Shown here piece by piece: positions 1 through 6,760 of a stretch of 15,538 nt of DNA. Position 1 is the first letter of the stretch; every line of letters begins with the position of its first letter. Position numbers and translations under genes: made by a program. The stretch comes from Actinomycetales bacterium (GTDB lineage: Bacteria > Actinomycetota > Actinomycetes > Actinomycetales > Microbacteriaceae): contig JAATFJ010000003.1 of the NCBI GenBank assembly GCA_015655255.1, positions 1 through 15,538 of the forward strand, given 5' to 3'. The notes under the pieces are model-generated. The model saw only the letters and a program-made list of their open reading frames with translations. It had not been told where the DNA came from and did no database searches.

Positions 1-95
1 CATTTATCCTTGTTCACTTCAATAACGCCGTCTACCATACTGAGGGCTCCGGTGATGCAGCTCTTTACACAAAGCGGTTCTTCACAGTGACGGCA
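1..95 (-). CDS. Fragment of a 4Fe-4S ferredoxin-type iron-sulfur protein, running off the left edge
   Basis: Read on the minus strand from about base 95 to base 3, the frame is open and encodes CRHCEEPLCVKSCITGAL, then about 18 more residues ending VNKDK, with TG at the very edge that could begin a Cys codon. The C-x2-C-x4-C-x3-C-x2-GA pattern is the cluster-binding motif of ferredoxin-like electron-transfer subunits (CooF/HycB/NrfC type). The stretch is about 47% GC, far below the rest of the window, with codons unlike the neighbours. Upstream of the first Cys (right of base 95) the frame passes straight into the antisense of the dioxygenase gene and no start is seen, so the 5' part of the gene is missing. 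Either this is a remnant gene, or the first ~100 bases were joined to an actinobacterial contig from another genome. I find the motif convincing; the exact break point is uncertain. Confidence 0.6.
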
Positions 96-1082
96 GGAAT
101 CGCGCAGGCGATACCGACCGAGCCCCCCGACGGCCCCGCTTACGAGGGACGCCTTCTCGATCGCGCAGACGAGGAGGTCGTCGACCAGGGCGCCGCCTTC
201 GACATCCGTACGCTCCTCAGCAGGCGGGCCGTGATCGGTCTCGTCGGCGTCGGTGCGGGCGCCGTCGTACTCGCCGCCTGCACCTCGACCTCGCCCACAT
301 CGAGCAGCACGGCCACGACGACGGCGACGCCCACCACGACCCCGGAGGCGACGGCGACATCCACGCCAGAGGCGACCACGACCGTCACGCTCCCCGCGGC
401 CGAGATCCCCGACGAGACGGCGGGCCCCTACCCCGGAGACGGCTCCAACGGTCCCGACATCCTCGAGCAGTCCGGCATCGTCCGGCAGGACATCCGCACG
501 AACATCGACGGCAGTGCCACGGCGACGGGCGTGCCGCTCACGTTCTCGTTCACGATCCTCGACATGGCGAACGGTGATGTGCCCTTCGTCGGTGTGGCCG
601 TCTATGCCTGGCACTGCACCTCCGAGGGCGACTACTCGATGTACTCCGAGGGCATCGAAGACGCCACCTATCTCCGAGGGGTACAGGTCACCGATGAGGA
701 TGGTGTCGTCTCGTACACGTCGATCTTCCCCGGCTGCTACTCGGGGCGGTGGCCGCACATCCACTTCGAGGTGTATCCCGATGTGGATTCGATCACCGAC
801 TCCACCAACGCCATCGCCACCTCGCAGCTCGCCGTCCCCGAGGAGGCCTGCACGGCGGTCTACGCCCGCAGCGACTACGGGAACTCCGCGCAGAACCTCG
901 CGAGCATCACGCTCGACACCGACAACGTCTTCGGGGAGGACGGCGGCGCGCTGCAGCTGGCCACGATCTCCGGCGACGCGACGAACGGCTACATCGCCTC
1001 CCTCGTCGTCCGCGTCGACACGACCACAGAGCCCACATCCGGGTCCGCGCCCAGCGGCGGCGGACAGCCGCCGACGAACTGA
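87..1082 (+). CDS. Tat-exported lipoprotein of the intradiol ring-cleavage dioxygenase family
   Basis: The 331-residue product has a twin-arginine region (SRRAVIG, residues 45-51), a hydrophobic stretch and a lipobox VLAAC with Cys65, then a Thr/Pro/Ser/Ala-rich linker to about residue 100. The globular domain begins at IPDETAGPYPGDGSNGP. All four iron(III) ligands of intradiol dioxygenases can be picked out: Tyr183 (GDYS), Tyr218 (PGCYSG), and His224 and His226 (PHIHFEVY). The protein should sit on the outer face of the membrane; its true substrate is unknown, since exported members of this family are little characterised. GTG at 87 has no ribosome binding site, the frame stays open to base 3, and the bases before it look foreign, so the native N-terminus may be missing. 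No later start would keep the signal peptide. The tatA gene follows after 27 bp, so this is probably a client of the adjacent translocase. Confidence 0.85.
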   Translation: MTAGIAQAIPTEPPDGPAYEGRLLDRADEEVVDQGAAFDIRTLLSRRAVIGLVGVGAGAVVLAACTSTSPTSSSTATTTATPTTTPEATATSTPEATTTVTLPAAEIPDETAGPYPGDGSNGPDILEQSGIVRQDIRTNIDGSATATGVPLTFSFTILDMANGDVPFVGVAVYAWHCTSEGDYSMYSEGIEDATYLRGVQVTDEDGVVSYTSIFPGCYSGRWPHIHFEVYPDVDSITDSTNAIATSQLAVPEEACTAVYARSDYGNSAQNLASITLDTDNVFGEDGGALQLATISGDATNGYIASLVVRVDTTTEPTSGSAPSGGGQPPTN

Positions 1083-1109
1083 TCGTCGCATCGAGAATCA
1101 GGAGAGATC

Positions 1110-1409
1110 ATGCTGCAGAACTTCACCGGCTGGCACGCCCTCATCGTCCTCGCCATCGTCGTCCTCATCTTCGGGGCCGCCAAACTCCCCGCCCTCGCCC
1201 GCAGCGTCGGGCAGTCGATGCGCATCCTCAAATCCGAGTCGACGGAGCAGGCGCCCGCCGAGACGGAGCGCGTCGACCCCTCGCGTGCCCTGGATGTGGT
1301 CGTTCCCACCGCGGATGCCGCGGATGCCGCGGGGGAGCGCTCCGGCGCCGACTCCCGTCGCGCGCCCGAGACCACGGCGGTGAACGTCATCGAGCGGGAA
1401 CGCCCGTGA
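1110..1409 (+). CDS. tatA: Sec-independent protein translocase subunit TatA
   Basis: The 99-residue protein has the TatA layout: a short N-terminus, one membrane helix (about residues 8-22, [13 protein letters not shown]), the [18 protein letters not shown] hinge and amphipathic helix, then a polar tail rich in Ala, Glu and Asp. TatA oligomers form the protein-conducting element for folded twin-arginine substrates. The start is well supported by AGGAGA just upstream of ATG 1110. The gene lies 27 bp after the Tat-type lipoprotein gene and overlaps tatC by 4 bp (GTGA), so the three are very likely co-transcribed. The tail contains a small tandem repeat, GCGGATGCC twice near 1314-1331, coding ADAADAA. 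TatA and TatB are related; the second such gene downstream has the MFGL start and longer tail of TatB, so this one is best called TatA. Confidence 0.88.
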   Translation: MLQNFTGWHALIVLAIVVLIFGAAKLPALARSVGQSMRILKSESTEQAPAETERVDPSRALDVVVPTADAADAAGERSGADSRRAPETTAVNVIERERP

Positions 1410-2191
1410 CCACTCTCGCCGCCCCCTCGCTCGCATCGGCGCCGGCACCGGCCGCCCGGATGCCCCTCTCCGCGCATCTGCGGGAGGCGCGCATCCGGGC
1501 GCTCCGTGCCGCCATCGCCCTCGCGGTGGGGACGGTCGTCGGGTATGCCCTCTCCGCACAGGTGCTCGATGTGCTCCGCGAACCCATCTCCGCGCTCGCG
1601 GAGTCGCGGAACGCGAGTCTCAACTACGACAGTCTCACGGGAGCCTTCGACCTGAAGGTGCGCATCGCGCTCGCCGTCGGCGTCGCGATATCGAGTCCGG
1701 TGTGGCTGTTCGAGCTCTTCGGATTCCTCGCACCGGGGCTCACCCGCGGGGAGAGGAAGGGCGTCTTCGGATTCCTTGCCGCCGCCGTCCCACTGTTCGC
1801 CGCGGGATGTGCGATGGGCCTCGCGCTCTTCCCCCGCATGGTCGCGCTCCTCGCGAGCTTCGCCTCGGCGGAGGACAGCACTCTGCTGCAGGCCTCGTAC
1901 TACGTCGACTTCGTCGTGAAGATCGTCCTGGCGATGGGGGTCGCCTTCGTGCTGCCCGTCTTCCTCGTGGCCTTCAATCTGCTCGGGCTGCTGTCGGCGA
2001 AGACGCTCGCGGGGAGCTGGCGCATCGTCACCGTCGCCATCGTCCTGTTCAGCGCGATGGCGACGCCCGCCGCGGACGTGCTCTCGATGTTCCTCGTCGC
2101 CGTCCCCATGCTGCTGCTCTTCCTCGCCGCACTGCTCATCGCCGCCCTGCACGACCGCGCAGTCTCGAAGAACTCGAAGAGAGAGGAGTGA
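1406..2191 (+). CDS. tatC: Sec-independent protein translocase subunit TatC
   Basis: The 261-residue protein is the polytopic Tat receptor subunit that recognises the twin-arginine motif. After a roughly 18-residue Ala/Pro-rich N-terminus it shows [18 protein letters not shown], with the conserved Glu of the TatC N-terminal cytoplasmic segment, the [21 protein letters not shown] stretch entering helix 2, and [17 protein letters not shown] with the second conserved Glu in the first cytoplasmic loop. Helices near the C-terminus ([37 protein letters not shown]) match the six-helix fold. The start is GTG 1406, inside the tatA stop codon, which implies translational coupling. The stop is 3 bp before tatB. 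The protein is of normal length with all segments in place and no sign of decay. Confidence 0.93.
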   Translation: MTTLAAPSLASAPAPAARMPLSAHLREARIRALRAAIALAVGTVVGYALSAQVLDVLREPISALAESRNASLNYDSLTGAFDLKVRIALAVGVAISSPVWLFELFGFLAPGLTRGERKGVFGFLAAAVPLFAAGCAMGLALFPRMVALLASFASAEDSTLLQASYYVDFVVKIVLAMGVAFVLPVFLVAFNLLGLLSAKTLAGSWRIVTVAIVLFSAMATPAADVLSMFLVAVPMLLLFLAALLIAALHDRAVSKNSKREE

Positions 2192-2194
2192 ACG

Positions 2195-2773
2195 ATGTTC
2201 GGGCTCACGCTGGAGAAGCTCCTCGTCGTGGGGATCATCGCCGCCCTCATCATCGGCCAGCAGCGGCTGCCGCGCTACGCGGTGCACCTGGCCGTGTTCG
2301 CCCGGCGGATGCGGGACGTGCTCGGCGAGGTGAAGAGCCGCGCCGAGGAGGAGAGCGGGCTCAGCGCCGCAGAGTGGGCATCGATGGATCCGCGCCGCTA
2401 CGATCCCCGGCGCATCATCCGCGATGCGCTGGAGGGCTCCGAGATTCGGACGGCCATTCGCGATGGTTCGCACGTCCCCTTCTCCGATCCGGATCCCGAG
2501 GCTCGGGGTGGCGATGCCGCGACCTTCGTTGATACGACGCGACCGTCCGAGACCGTCACACGAATGGACACCGGAGAAGTCCTTACCGGCTCGGCGTCGG
2601 AGCGACCCGCCGAATCCCTCGTACCCGCCGATTCGCCTGCTGAGGAGGAACCCTCCGCGGACGCGCCCATCGCTCCTGCCCCCACAGGGCACTGGGTCGT
2701 GGCCGGGACCTCGGGGCATCCACGACGAGTGTGGGTCGACGACGCGCTGGGCGCGGAGGAAGCGGAGGGGTGA
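2195..2773 (+). CDS. tatB: Sec-independent protein translocase subunit TatB
   Basis: The 192-residue product begins MFGLTLEKLLVVGIIAALII, the single N-terminal membrane helix of TatB with its early Glu, followed by the GQQRLPRYAVHLAVFARRMRDVLGEVKSRAEEE amphipathic segment. TatB docks on TatC and passes the substrate to TatA. The site that usually reads GPERLP here reads GQQRLP, so the hinge proline is replaced while the later LP is kept. The C-terminal ~110 residues are low-complexity, acidic and Pro/Ala-rich, as in long actinobacterial TatB proteins. GAGAGGAG precedes ATG 2195 at a good distance. The gene ends 31 bp from the convergent ABC transporter genes. With tatA and tatC it makes a full Tat translocase in the order A-C-B. 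Confidence 0.82.
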   Translation: MFGLTLEKLLVVGIIAALIIGQQRLPRYAVHLAVFARRMRDVLGEVKSRAEEESGLSAAEWASMDPRRYDPRRIIRDALEGSEIRTAIRDGSHVPFSDPDPEARGGDAATFVDTTRPSETVTRMDTGEVLTGSASERPAESLVPADSPAEEEPSADAPIAPAPTGHWVVAGTSGHPRRVWVDDALGAEEAEG

Positions 2774-2804
2774 GGACCGGTCGGGGGAGCGATCCTCTCG
2801 CCGG

Positions 2805-3569
2805 TCAGATCTCCTCGGGGGTGTGGATGAGCGAGAGGATCTCCTGGGTGAGGGCTTGGAACTCGGGGGTCGCGATCATGTGCGGGGAGCGGGGACGCGG
2901 GAGATCGACGCGGAACTCCTGGCGGATCCGCCCGGGCCGCGGCGTCATGACGACGACGCGGTCGGAGGTGTAGACGGCCTCCTCGATGTCGTGCGTGATG
3001 AGCAGGACGGTCATCCTGTGGCGCTCCCACACCTGGGTGAGCCACTCCTGCATCGATCGCCGGGTCAGTGCATCGAGCGCGCCGAACGGCTCGTCCATGA
3101 GGAGGACGGATGGCCCGTAGGAGAGTGATCGGGCCAGGGCCACCCGCTGCTGCATCCCCCCAGACAGCTCCGACGGGTACGCGCCTGCGAAGTCGGCGAG
3201 CCCGACCTGATCGAGCGCCCCCAGCGCACGATCCTTCCGCTCCTTCGCCGACGACTCCTCACCTCGCAGCGCGAACTCGACGTTCTTCCCGGCCGTCAGC
3301 CAGGGCAGCAGCGTCGCCTGTTGGAAGACGACCCCGCGGTCGCGGCCGGGGCCGAGCACTTCGCTCCCGCCGCTCTCCACCGTCCCCGTCGTCGGCTCCT
3401 CGAGCCCCGCGATGATGGACAGCAGTGTGCTCTTTCCGCAGCCCGATGTGCCCACGACGGAGACGAACTCGTTCTCCGCGAGGGACAGATCGATTCCCGC
3501 GAGCGCCTCGACCTCTCCGAACCTCTTGGTGACGCCGGAGACGCGCACACTCTCCACGGCGGCGTTCAT
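2805..3569 (-). CDS. ABC transporter ATP-binding protein, NitT/TauT (SsuB/TauB) type
   Basis: The 254-residue ATPase has every nucleotide-binding element: Walker A GTSGCGKST (residues 40-48), Q-loop VFQQ (81-84), signature LSGGMQQR (135-142), Walker B SVLLMDEP (154-161), D-loop GALD and switch His193 (ITHDIEEAVY). The phrases LLPWLTAGKNV and MTPRPGRI are typical of ATPases for nitrate, sulfonate, taurine and similar small-molecule importers. It powers uptake through the adjacent permease. ATG 3569 overlaps the permease stop by 4 bp (ATGA), so the two are translationally coupled. It is last in the importer operon, converging on tatB with 31 bp between them. The transported compound cannot be told from this subunit. 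Confidence 0.93.
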   Translation of the reverse strand: MNAAVESVRVSGVTKRFGEVEALAGIDLSLAENEFVSVVGTSGCGKSTLLSIIAGLEEPTTGTVESGGSEVLGPGRDRGVVFQQATLLPWLTAGKNVEFALRGEESSAKERKDRALGALDQVGLADFAGAYPSELSGGMQQRVALARSLSYGPSVLLMDEPFGALDALTRRSMQEWLTQVWERHRMTVLLITHDIEEAVYTSDRVVVMTPRPGRIRQEFRVDLPRPRSPHMIATPEFQALTQEILSLIHTPEEI

Positions 3570-4396
3570 CGTCCGCTCCTCTCGTAACGGAACAGGGCCC
3601 TGCCGAGCCTGCGCATGATCTGGTCGAAGATGAGGCCCAGCGCGCCCAGCACGAGCACGTAGCCGATGATGAGGTCGGTCGCGAGATAGCGCTGACCGAT
3701 CGTGATGCGGTATCCCATACCGGTCGTCGCCGCCACGAGCTCCGCCATGACGACCCACGTCCACGCCCAGCCCAGGCACACGCGCAGGGCATCCCAGATG
3801 CGGGGGGCGGCGGCGAGGAAGACGATGCGCAGGAGGATCTGGAAGCGGTTCATGCCGAGCGTCGCCCCGAGGTTCTGGAACGAGGCGGGCACGGTGCGCA
3901 CGGCGTCGGCGACCATGAGCACGAGCTGGAAGAACGTGCCCAGCCAGATGATGACGAACTTCTGGGTGTCGTCGGTGCCCACCCAGATGATCGTGAGGGG
4001 GACGAAGGCGACGACGGGCATGTACCGGATGAAGTCCATGAGCGGTTCGAGTGCCGCCTCCACGCGGGGCAGCGCCCCCATGAGCACTCCGAGGGGAACG
4101 GCCATGACGACGGCGATGAGGTAGCCGCCCATGACGCGGTACACGCTCGCGCCAAGGTCTTCCCAGAGCTCCCCGTTGGCGATCTGCTCCCCCAGCGCAC
4201 TCGCGACGGCCTGGGGGGAGGGGAGGAAGATCTCCCGTACGCCGCTGTAGGTGGCGACGAGCCACCACACGATGATGAGGACGACGAAGGTCGCCACGGC
4301 GGTGAGGATGTAGGAGAGACGGGACAGGCGCGGCGCGAGGACCGGGCGGCGACGCTTCGTCGCCGCCCGGTCGGTGCCGCTGACAGAGGGATTCAC
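3566..4396 (-). CDS. ABC transporter permease, NitT/TauT (SsuC/TauC) type
   Basis: The 276-residue product is a BPD-type inner-membrane permease. A basic cytoplasmic N-terminus (ATKRRRP) is followed by a first helix (about residues 29-48, YILTAVATFVVLIIVWWLVA), the family phrase IFLPSPQAVASAL, and further helices. The coupling loop matches the EAA motif in modified form (NLGATLGMNRFQILLRIVFLAAAP) and docks on the ATPase. GTG 4396 is the only start I can support after the binding-protein stop at 4431. An AAAAGG lies rather far upstream (about 14 nt), so the start is less certain than the frame. The next gene overlaps by 4 bp. Only one permease gene is present, so it presumably works as a homodimer, as is usual in this family. 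Confidence 0.9.
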   Translation of the reverse strand: MNPSVSGTDRAATKRRRPVLAPRLSRLSYILTAVATFVVLIIVWWLVATYSGVREIFLPSPQAVASALGEQIANGELWEDLGASVYRVMGGYLIAVVMAVPLGVLMGALPRVEAALEPLMDFIRYMPVVAFVPLTIIWVGTDDTQKFVIIWLGTFFQLVLMVADAVRTVPASFQNLGATLGMNRFQILLRIVFLAAAPRIWDALRVCLGWAWTWVVMAELVAATTGMGYRITIGQRYLATDLIIGYVLVLGALGLIFDQIMRRLGRALFRYERSGR

Positions 4397-4430
4397 GGTG
4401 CTGATCGGTGCCTTTTCTGCGTGCTGCCGC

Positions 4431-5453
4431 TTATTCGACGAACTGGCTGTCGATGAGGGAGGCGAGGTCGTCCTGCTCGCTCTCGATGATGCCGGCGGAG
4501 AACGCCGCCTTGTCCACGAGCGGGACGATGGTCTGGGCGTAGTCGCCGTCGAGGAAGGTCGCGTTCTCCTCGAGCGTGTAGTAATGCACGCCGTCGAACG
4601 CCGTGATGAGGTCTTCGCGGGCGGAGCCGATGTTCTCGGCGATGATCTCCTGCGCCTCCTCGGTGTTCTCGGCGTAGTACTCGACGGCGGGGCCCCACGC
4701 ATCCACGACAGCCTGGACGAGGTCCGGCTTCTCGGCGATGGCCTCGTTCGTCGCCACGATGACGTCGGAGATGAGCCCTTCGTTCTCCGCGGCGGTGTAC
4801 AGCTTCGTGAAGTCGCCCGCCGAGGACGCCTCGGAGATATAGGGCTCGTAGGTCACGGCGACGGGGACCTGGCCGGAGGCGAGGGCCGTCGCGGCCTCGC
4901 CGGGAGACATGGGGACGGGCGTGATGTCGTCGAGGGAGAGCCCGGCACTGGAGAGCGCGTCGTTGAGGAGCAGATGTGAGACCGACCCCTCCTCGAAGGC
5001 GACCTGCTTGCCCGCGAGGTCTTCCACGGAGGTGATCGAGGAATCGGTGAGGATGGCATCGGCCGTGAGGGAGGCGTCCAGCAGGAGGATGACGGTGATG
5101 TCGAGGCAGCTCTCGACGAGGCGCAGCACCTCCTGCGAGGCGAGGTTCGCGATGTCCACGCGGCCGGAGGCGAGGGCGGCCGCGCCGTCGGCATCGTTGT
5201 CGAAGTTCATGAACTCGACCTCGACGCCCGCATCGGCGAAGAAGCCCTGATCCTGGGCGACGTACCAGGGTCCGTAGCCCAGCCAGGGCTCCGTGGCCAT
5301 CGTGATGGTGCCGGTCGTCGTGCTGTCCTCGGCGGTGTCGGAGGCGCCGGTGCCGGAGGCGCAACCCGCGAGGGCGATCCCGAGCGTGCTCGTGAGGGCG
5401 ATGCCGGAGAGCACGCGCGTTCGGGCGGTGGTGAAGCGGGACGAAGAGGACAT
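4431..5453 (-). CDS. Substrate-binding lipoprotein of a NitT/TauT-type ABC importer
   Basis: The 340-residue protein has a lipoprotein signal ending LGIALAGC (Cys31), so it is anchored outside the membrane. The mature part opens with TITMATEPWLGYGPWYVAQDQGFF and then DAGVEVEFMNFDNDADGAAALASGRVDIAN, the typical start of NMT1/THI5-like and taurine/sulfonate/nitrate-type binding proteins. The aromatic-rich WLGYGPWY segment probably lines the ligand pocket. AAGGAG stands 5 nt before ATG 5453, so the short form is preferred over a longer upstream reading. It is first in the importer operon. Its promoter region carries an 18-bp element shared with the catabolic operon, so the ligand is probably that operon's substrate. 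Relatives bind taurine, sulfonates, pyrimidines and other small molecules; I cannot choose among them. Confidence 0.9.
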   Translation of the reverse strand: MSSSSRFTTARTRVLSGIALTSTLGIALAGCASGTGASDTAEDSTTTGTITMATEPWLGYGPWYVAQDQGFFADAGVEVEFMNFDNDADGAAALASGRVDIANLASQEVLRLVESCLDITVILLLDASLTADAILTDSSITSVEDLAGKQVAFEEGSVSHLLLNDALSSAGLSLDDITPVPMSPGEAATALASGQVPVAVTYEPYISEASSAGDFTKLYTAAENEGLISDVIVATNEAIAEKPDLVQAVVDAWGPAVEYYAENTEEAQEIIAENIGSAREDLITAFDGVHYYTLEENATFLDGDYAQTIVPLVDKAAFSAGIIESEQDDLASLIDSQFVE

Positions 5454-5564
5454 GCTCACTCCTTGGAGAGGGGGACAGGGGCTGCCGCGGGTTTTCACGG
5501 TCGGGCTATGCGGACAGTCTGAGCGAGGACGAGACACACGGCCAAATAGGGAGGAGCGAGGATC

Positions 5565-5585
5565 TGCATCAGTTTTCGTGATGCA
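5565..5585. promoter_or_regulatory. Inverted repeat TGCATCA-N7-TGATGCA upstream of the importer operon
   Basis: Two perfect 7-bp arms (5565-5571 and 5579-5585) flank the 7-base spacer GTTTTCG. It lies about 112 bp upstream of the binding-protein start and 20 bp on the gene-proximal side of the shared 18-bp element. The spacing suits a dimeric repressor or a second regulator site. I see no copy upstream of the catabolic operon. Its role is inferred from symmetry and position alone. Confidence 0.4.
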
Positions 5586-5604
5586 AACTCGTTGCAACGC
5601 CAAC

Positions 5605-5622
5605 GAAACATATGCGAAACAT
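5605..5622 (-). promoter_or_regulatory. Candidate LysR operator upstream of the importer operon
   Basis: Read in the direction of the importer genes the site is ATGTTTCGCATATGTTTC: two GTTTC direct repeats 11 bp apart (one helical turn) around a CATATG. It ends 151 bp before the binding-protein start. The same element with only two changes lies upstream of the catabolic operon (6605-6622), in the same orientation relative to its gene and 138 bp from its start. This is the best candidate for the binding site of the LysR protein encoded between the two copies. A CGTTGCAACG palindrome follows on the gene side. Confidence 0.55.
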
Positions 5623-5636
5623 CGTCGGCTCCGGAC

Positions 5637-6569
5637 TCATACGGACGCGGCGTCCTCGGAAGAGGGCGCGCGGAACAGCCCGCGGCACGCCTCGGCGAAG
5701 GCGGCGGCCTTCCTGCTCTGGACTCCCTCGCGCAGCCAGGCGAGCGCGATCGACAGCGGAGGCGGGGAATCGCGGATGGGGATGCTCACGAGCCGCCCTC
5801 CCGTGTAGGTCTGATCGTGCGCCGGTCGTTGGTTGAGCACGGTGAAGGCCGTGCTGTGCGCCACGACGGCCCGGACGGACTCGAAGCCCGCGGAGCGGAA
5901 GAACACGCGAGGGGCGAGCCTGCGGTCCCGGAAGGCCCCCAGGAAGTACTCGCGGCTCACCGGGATGTCGAGGAGGGCGAGCGGGTACTCGGTGAGCTCC
6001 TCGAGGGCAACGTCGGTGTGGGCGGCGAGGGGATGGGTCGTGGAGACCGCGGCGTAGAGCGGGGCGAGGGCGAGGTGCTCCGTGGCGATCTCCGCGTGAT
6101 CCAGGCCGATGTCGTAGGTGAGCGCGATCTCCACGGAGCGCTCCGAGAGCGCGCGGGAGACCTCGGCGGCGGGCAGCTCATGGATGTCCAGCACGATGCC
6201 CTCGTGCCGCTCCGCGAGCGCGGCGAGCACGCGGGGCATGGAGAAGGGGGCGATGGTCGAGAAGAAGGCGACGGGGAGACGGCCCGCGAGCGTCCGCGGG
6301 CCCACCTCGTCCACGGCGTCGTCGAGGGCCGCGAGGATCGCCCTCGCGCGGGGGAGGAGGCTCTGCCCCTGGGCCGTGAGGGCGAGCGGCTTCCCTCGTC
6401 TCCTCACGAGCAGCGTGGTGTCGAGGGCCTTCTCGAGGGCGGCGATGGAGGTGGAGATGGCCGACTGGGCGACGTAGAGCTCCGCCGCAGCGTCGGTCAT
6501 GGTGCCCAGCTCCGCGGTGCGCACGAAGTAGGCCAGTTGGGTAAGCGTCACATCACGCAGTCGGGGCAT
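5637..6569 (-). CDS. LysR-family transcriptional regulator
   Basis: The 310-residue product has the LysR winged helix-turn-helix at its N-terminus (about residues 8-66: LTQLAYFVRTAE, then MTDAAAELYVAQSAISTSIAALEKAL, with LLVRRRGKPLALTAQG as the wing). The rest is a periplasmic-binding-protein-like effector domain (from about residue 95, GRLPVAFFSTIAPFSMPRVLAAL). Such regulators usually activate a divergent catabolic operon when they bind a pathway metabolite. The gene is divergent from the FMO-led operon (191 bp between starts) and upstream of the importer operon, and the paired 18-bp elements flank it. AGGAAGGA precedes ATG 6569. It may also control its own expression, as its start is only 35 bp from one element. 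The inducer is unknown. Confidence 0.92.
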   Translation of the reverse strand: MPRLRDVTLTQLAYFVRTAELGTMTDAAAELYVAQSAISTSIAALEKALDTTLLVRRRGKPLALTAQGQSLLPRARAILAALDDAVDEVGPRTLAGRLPVAFFSTIAPFSMPRVLAALAERHEGIVLDIHELPAAEVSRALSERSVEIALTYDIGLDHAEIATEHLALAPLYAAVSTTHPLAAHTDVALEELTEYPLALLDIPVSREYFLGAFRDRRLAPRVFFRSAGFESVRAVVAHSTAFTVLNQRPAHDQTYTGGRLVSIPIRDSPPPLSIALAWLREGVQSRKAAAFAEACRGLFRAPSSEDAASV

Positions 6570-6604
6570 CGGGGGAGTCCTTCCTCGTTCAGTCTCCGGT
6601 CTTC

Positions 6605-6622
6605 AAGTTTCCCATATGTTTC
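6605..6622 (+). promoter_or_regulatory. Candidate LysR operator in the lysR/catabolic operon divergent promoter
   Basis: The plus strand reads AAGTTTCCCATATGTTTC, matching the element upstream of the importer at 16 of 18 positions, again with two GTTTC units 11 bp apart around CATATG. A CATCGATG palindrome (6622-6629) adjoins it. The site is 35 bp upstream of the lysR start and 138 bp upstream of the flavoprotein start. TTGATA at 6641 could be a -35 hexamer for the operon, but no good -10 follows at the right distance, as expected for an activator-dependent promoter. The remainder of the intergenic region shows nothing else I can support. Confidence 0.55.
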
Positions 6623-6760
6623 ATCGATGTGACAGGGGCGTTGATATCTGAATTTCTTATCCCGGTCATCGAAGCCGGACATTTGCGAGTCCCCTCCGTC
6701 GCCCCAAACACTGGAGGCGCGCCCAGCGCAGCAGACCAGAAGAATGGTGGAGGTTGAAAA

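Noticed and set aside
989..2719. Long minus-strand open frame opposite the dioxygenase end, tatA, tatC and tatB
   Set aside because: Arg/Glu/Gly-rich composition with no family features; it is the antisense shadow of well-supported tat genes in GC-rich DNA.
2774..2804. Bidirectional terminator between tatB and the ABC ATPase gene
   Set aside because: GACCGG and CCGGTC can pair over a 20-base loop, but there is no T tract on either strand and the pairing is weak.
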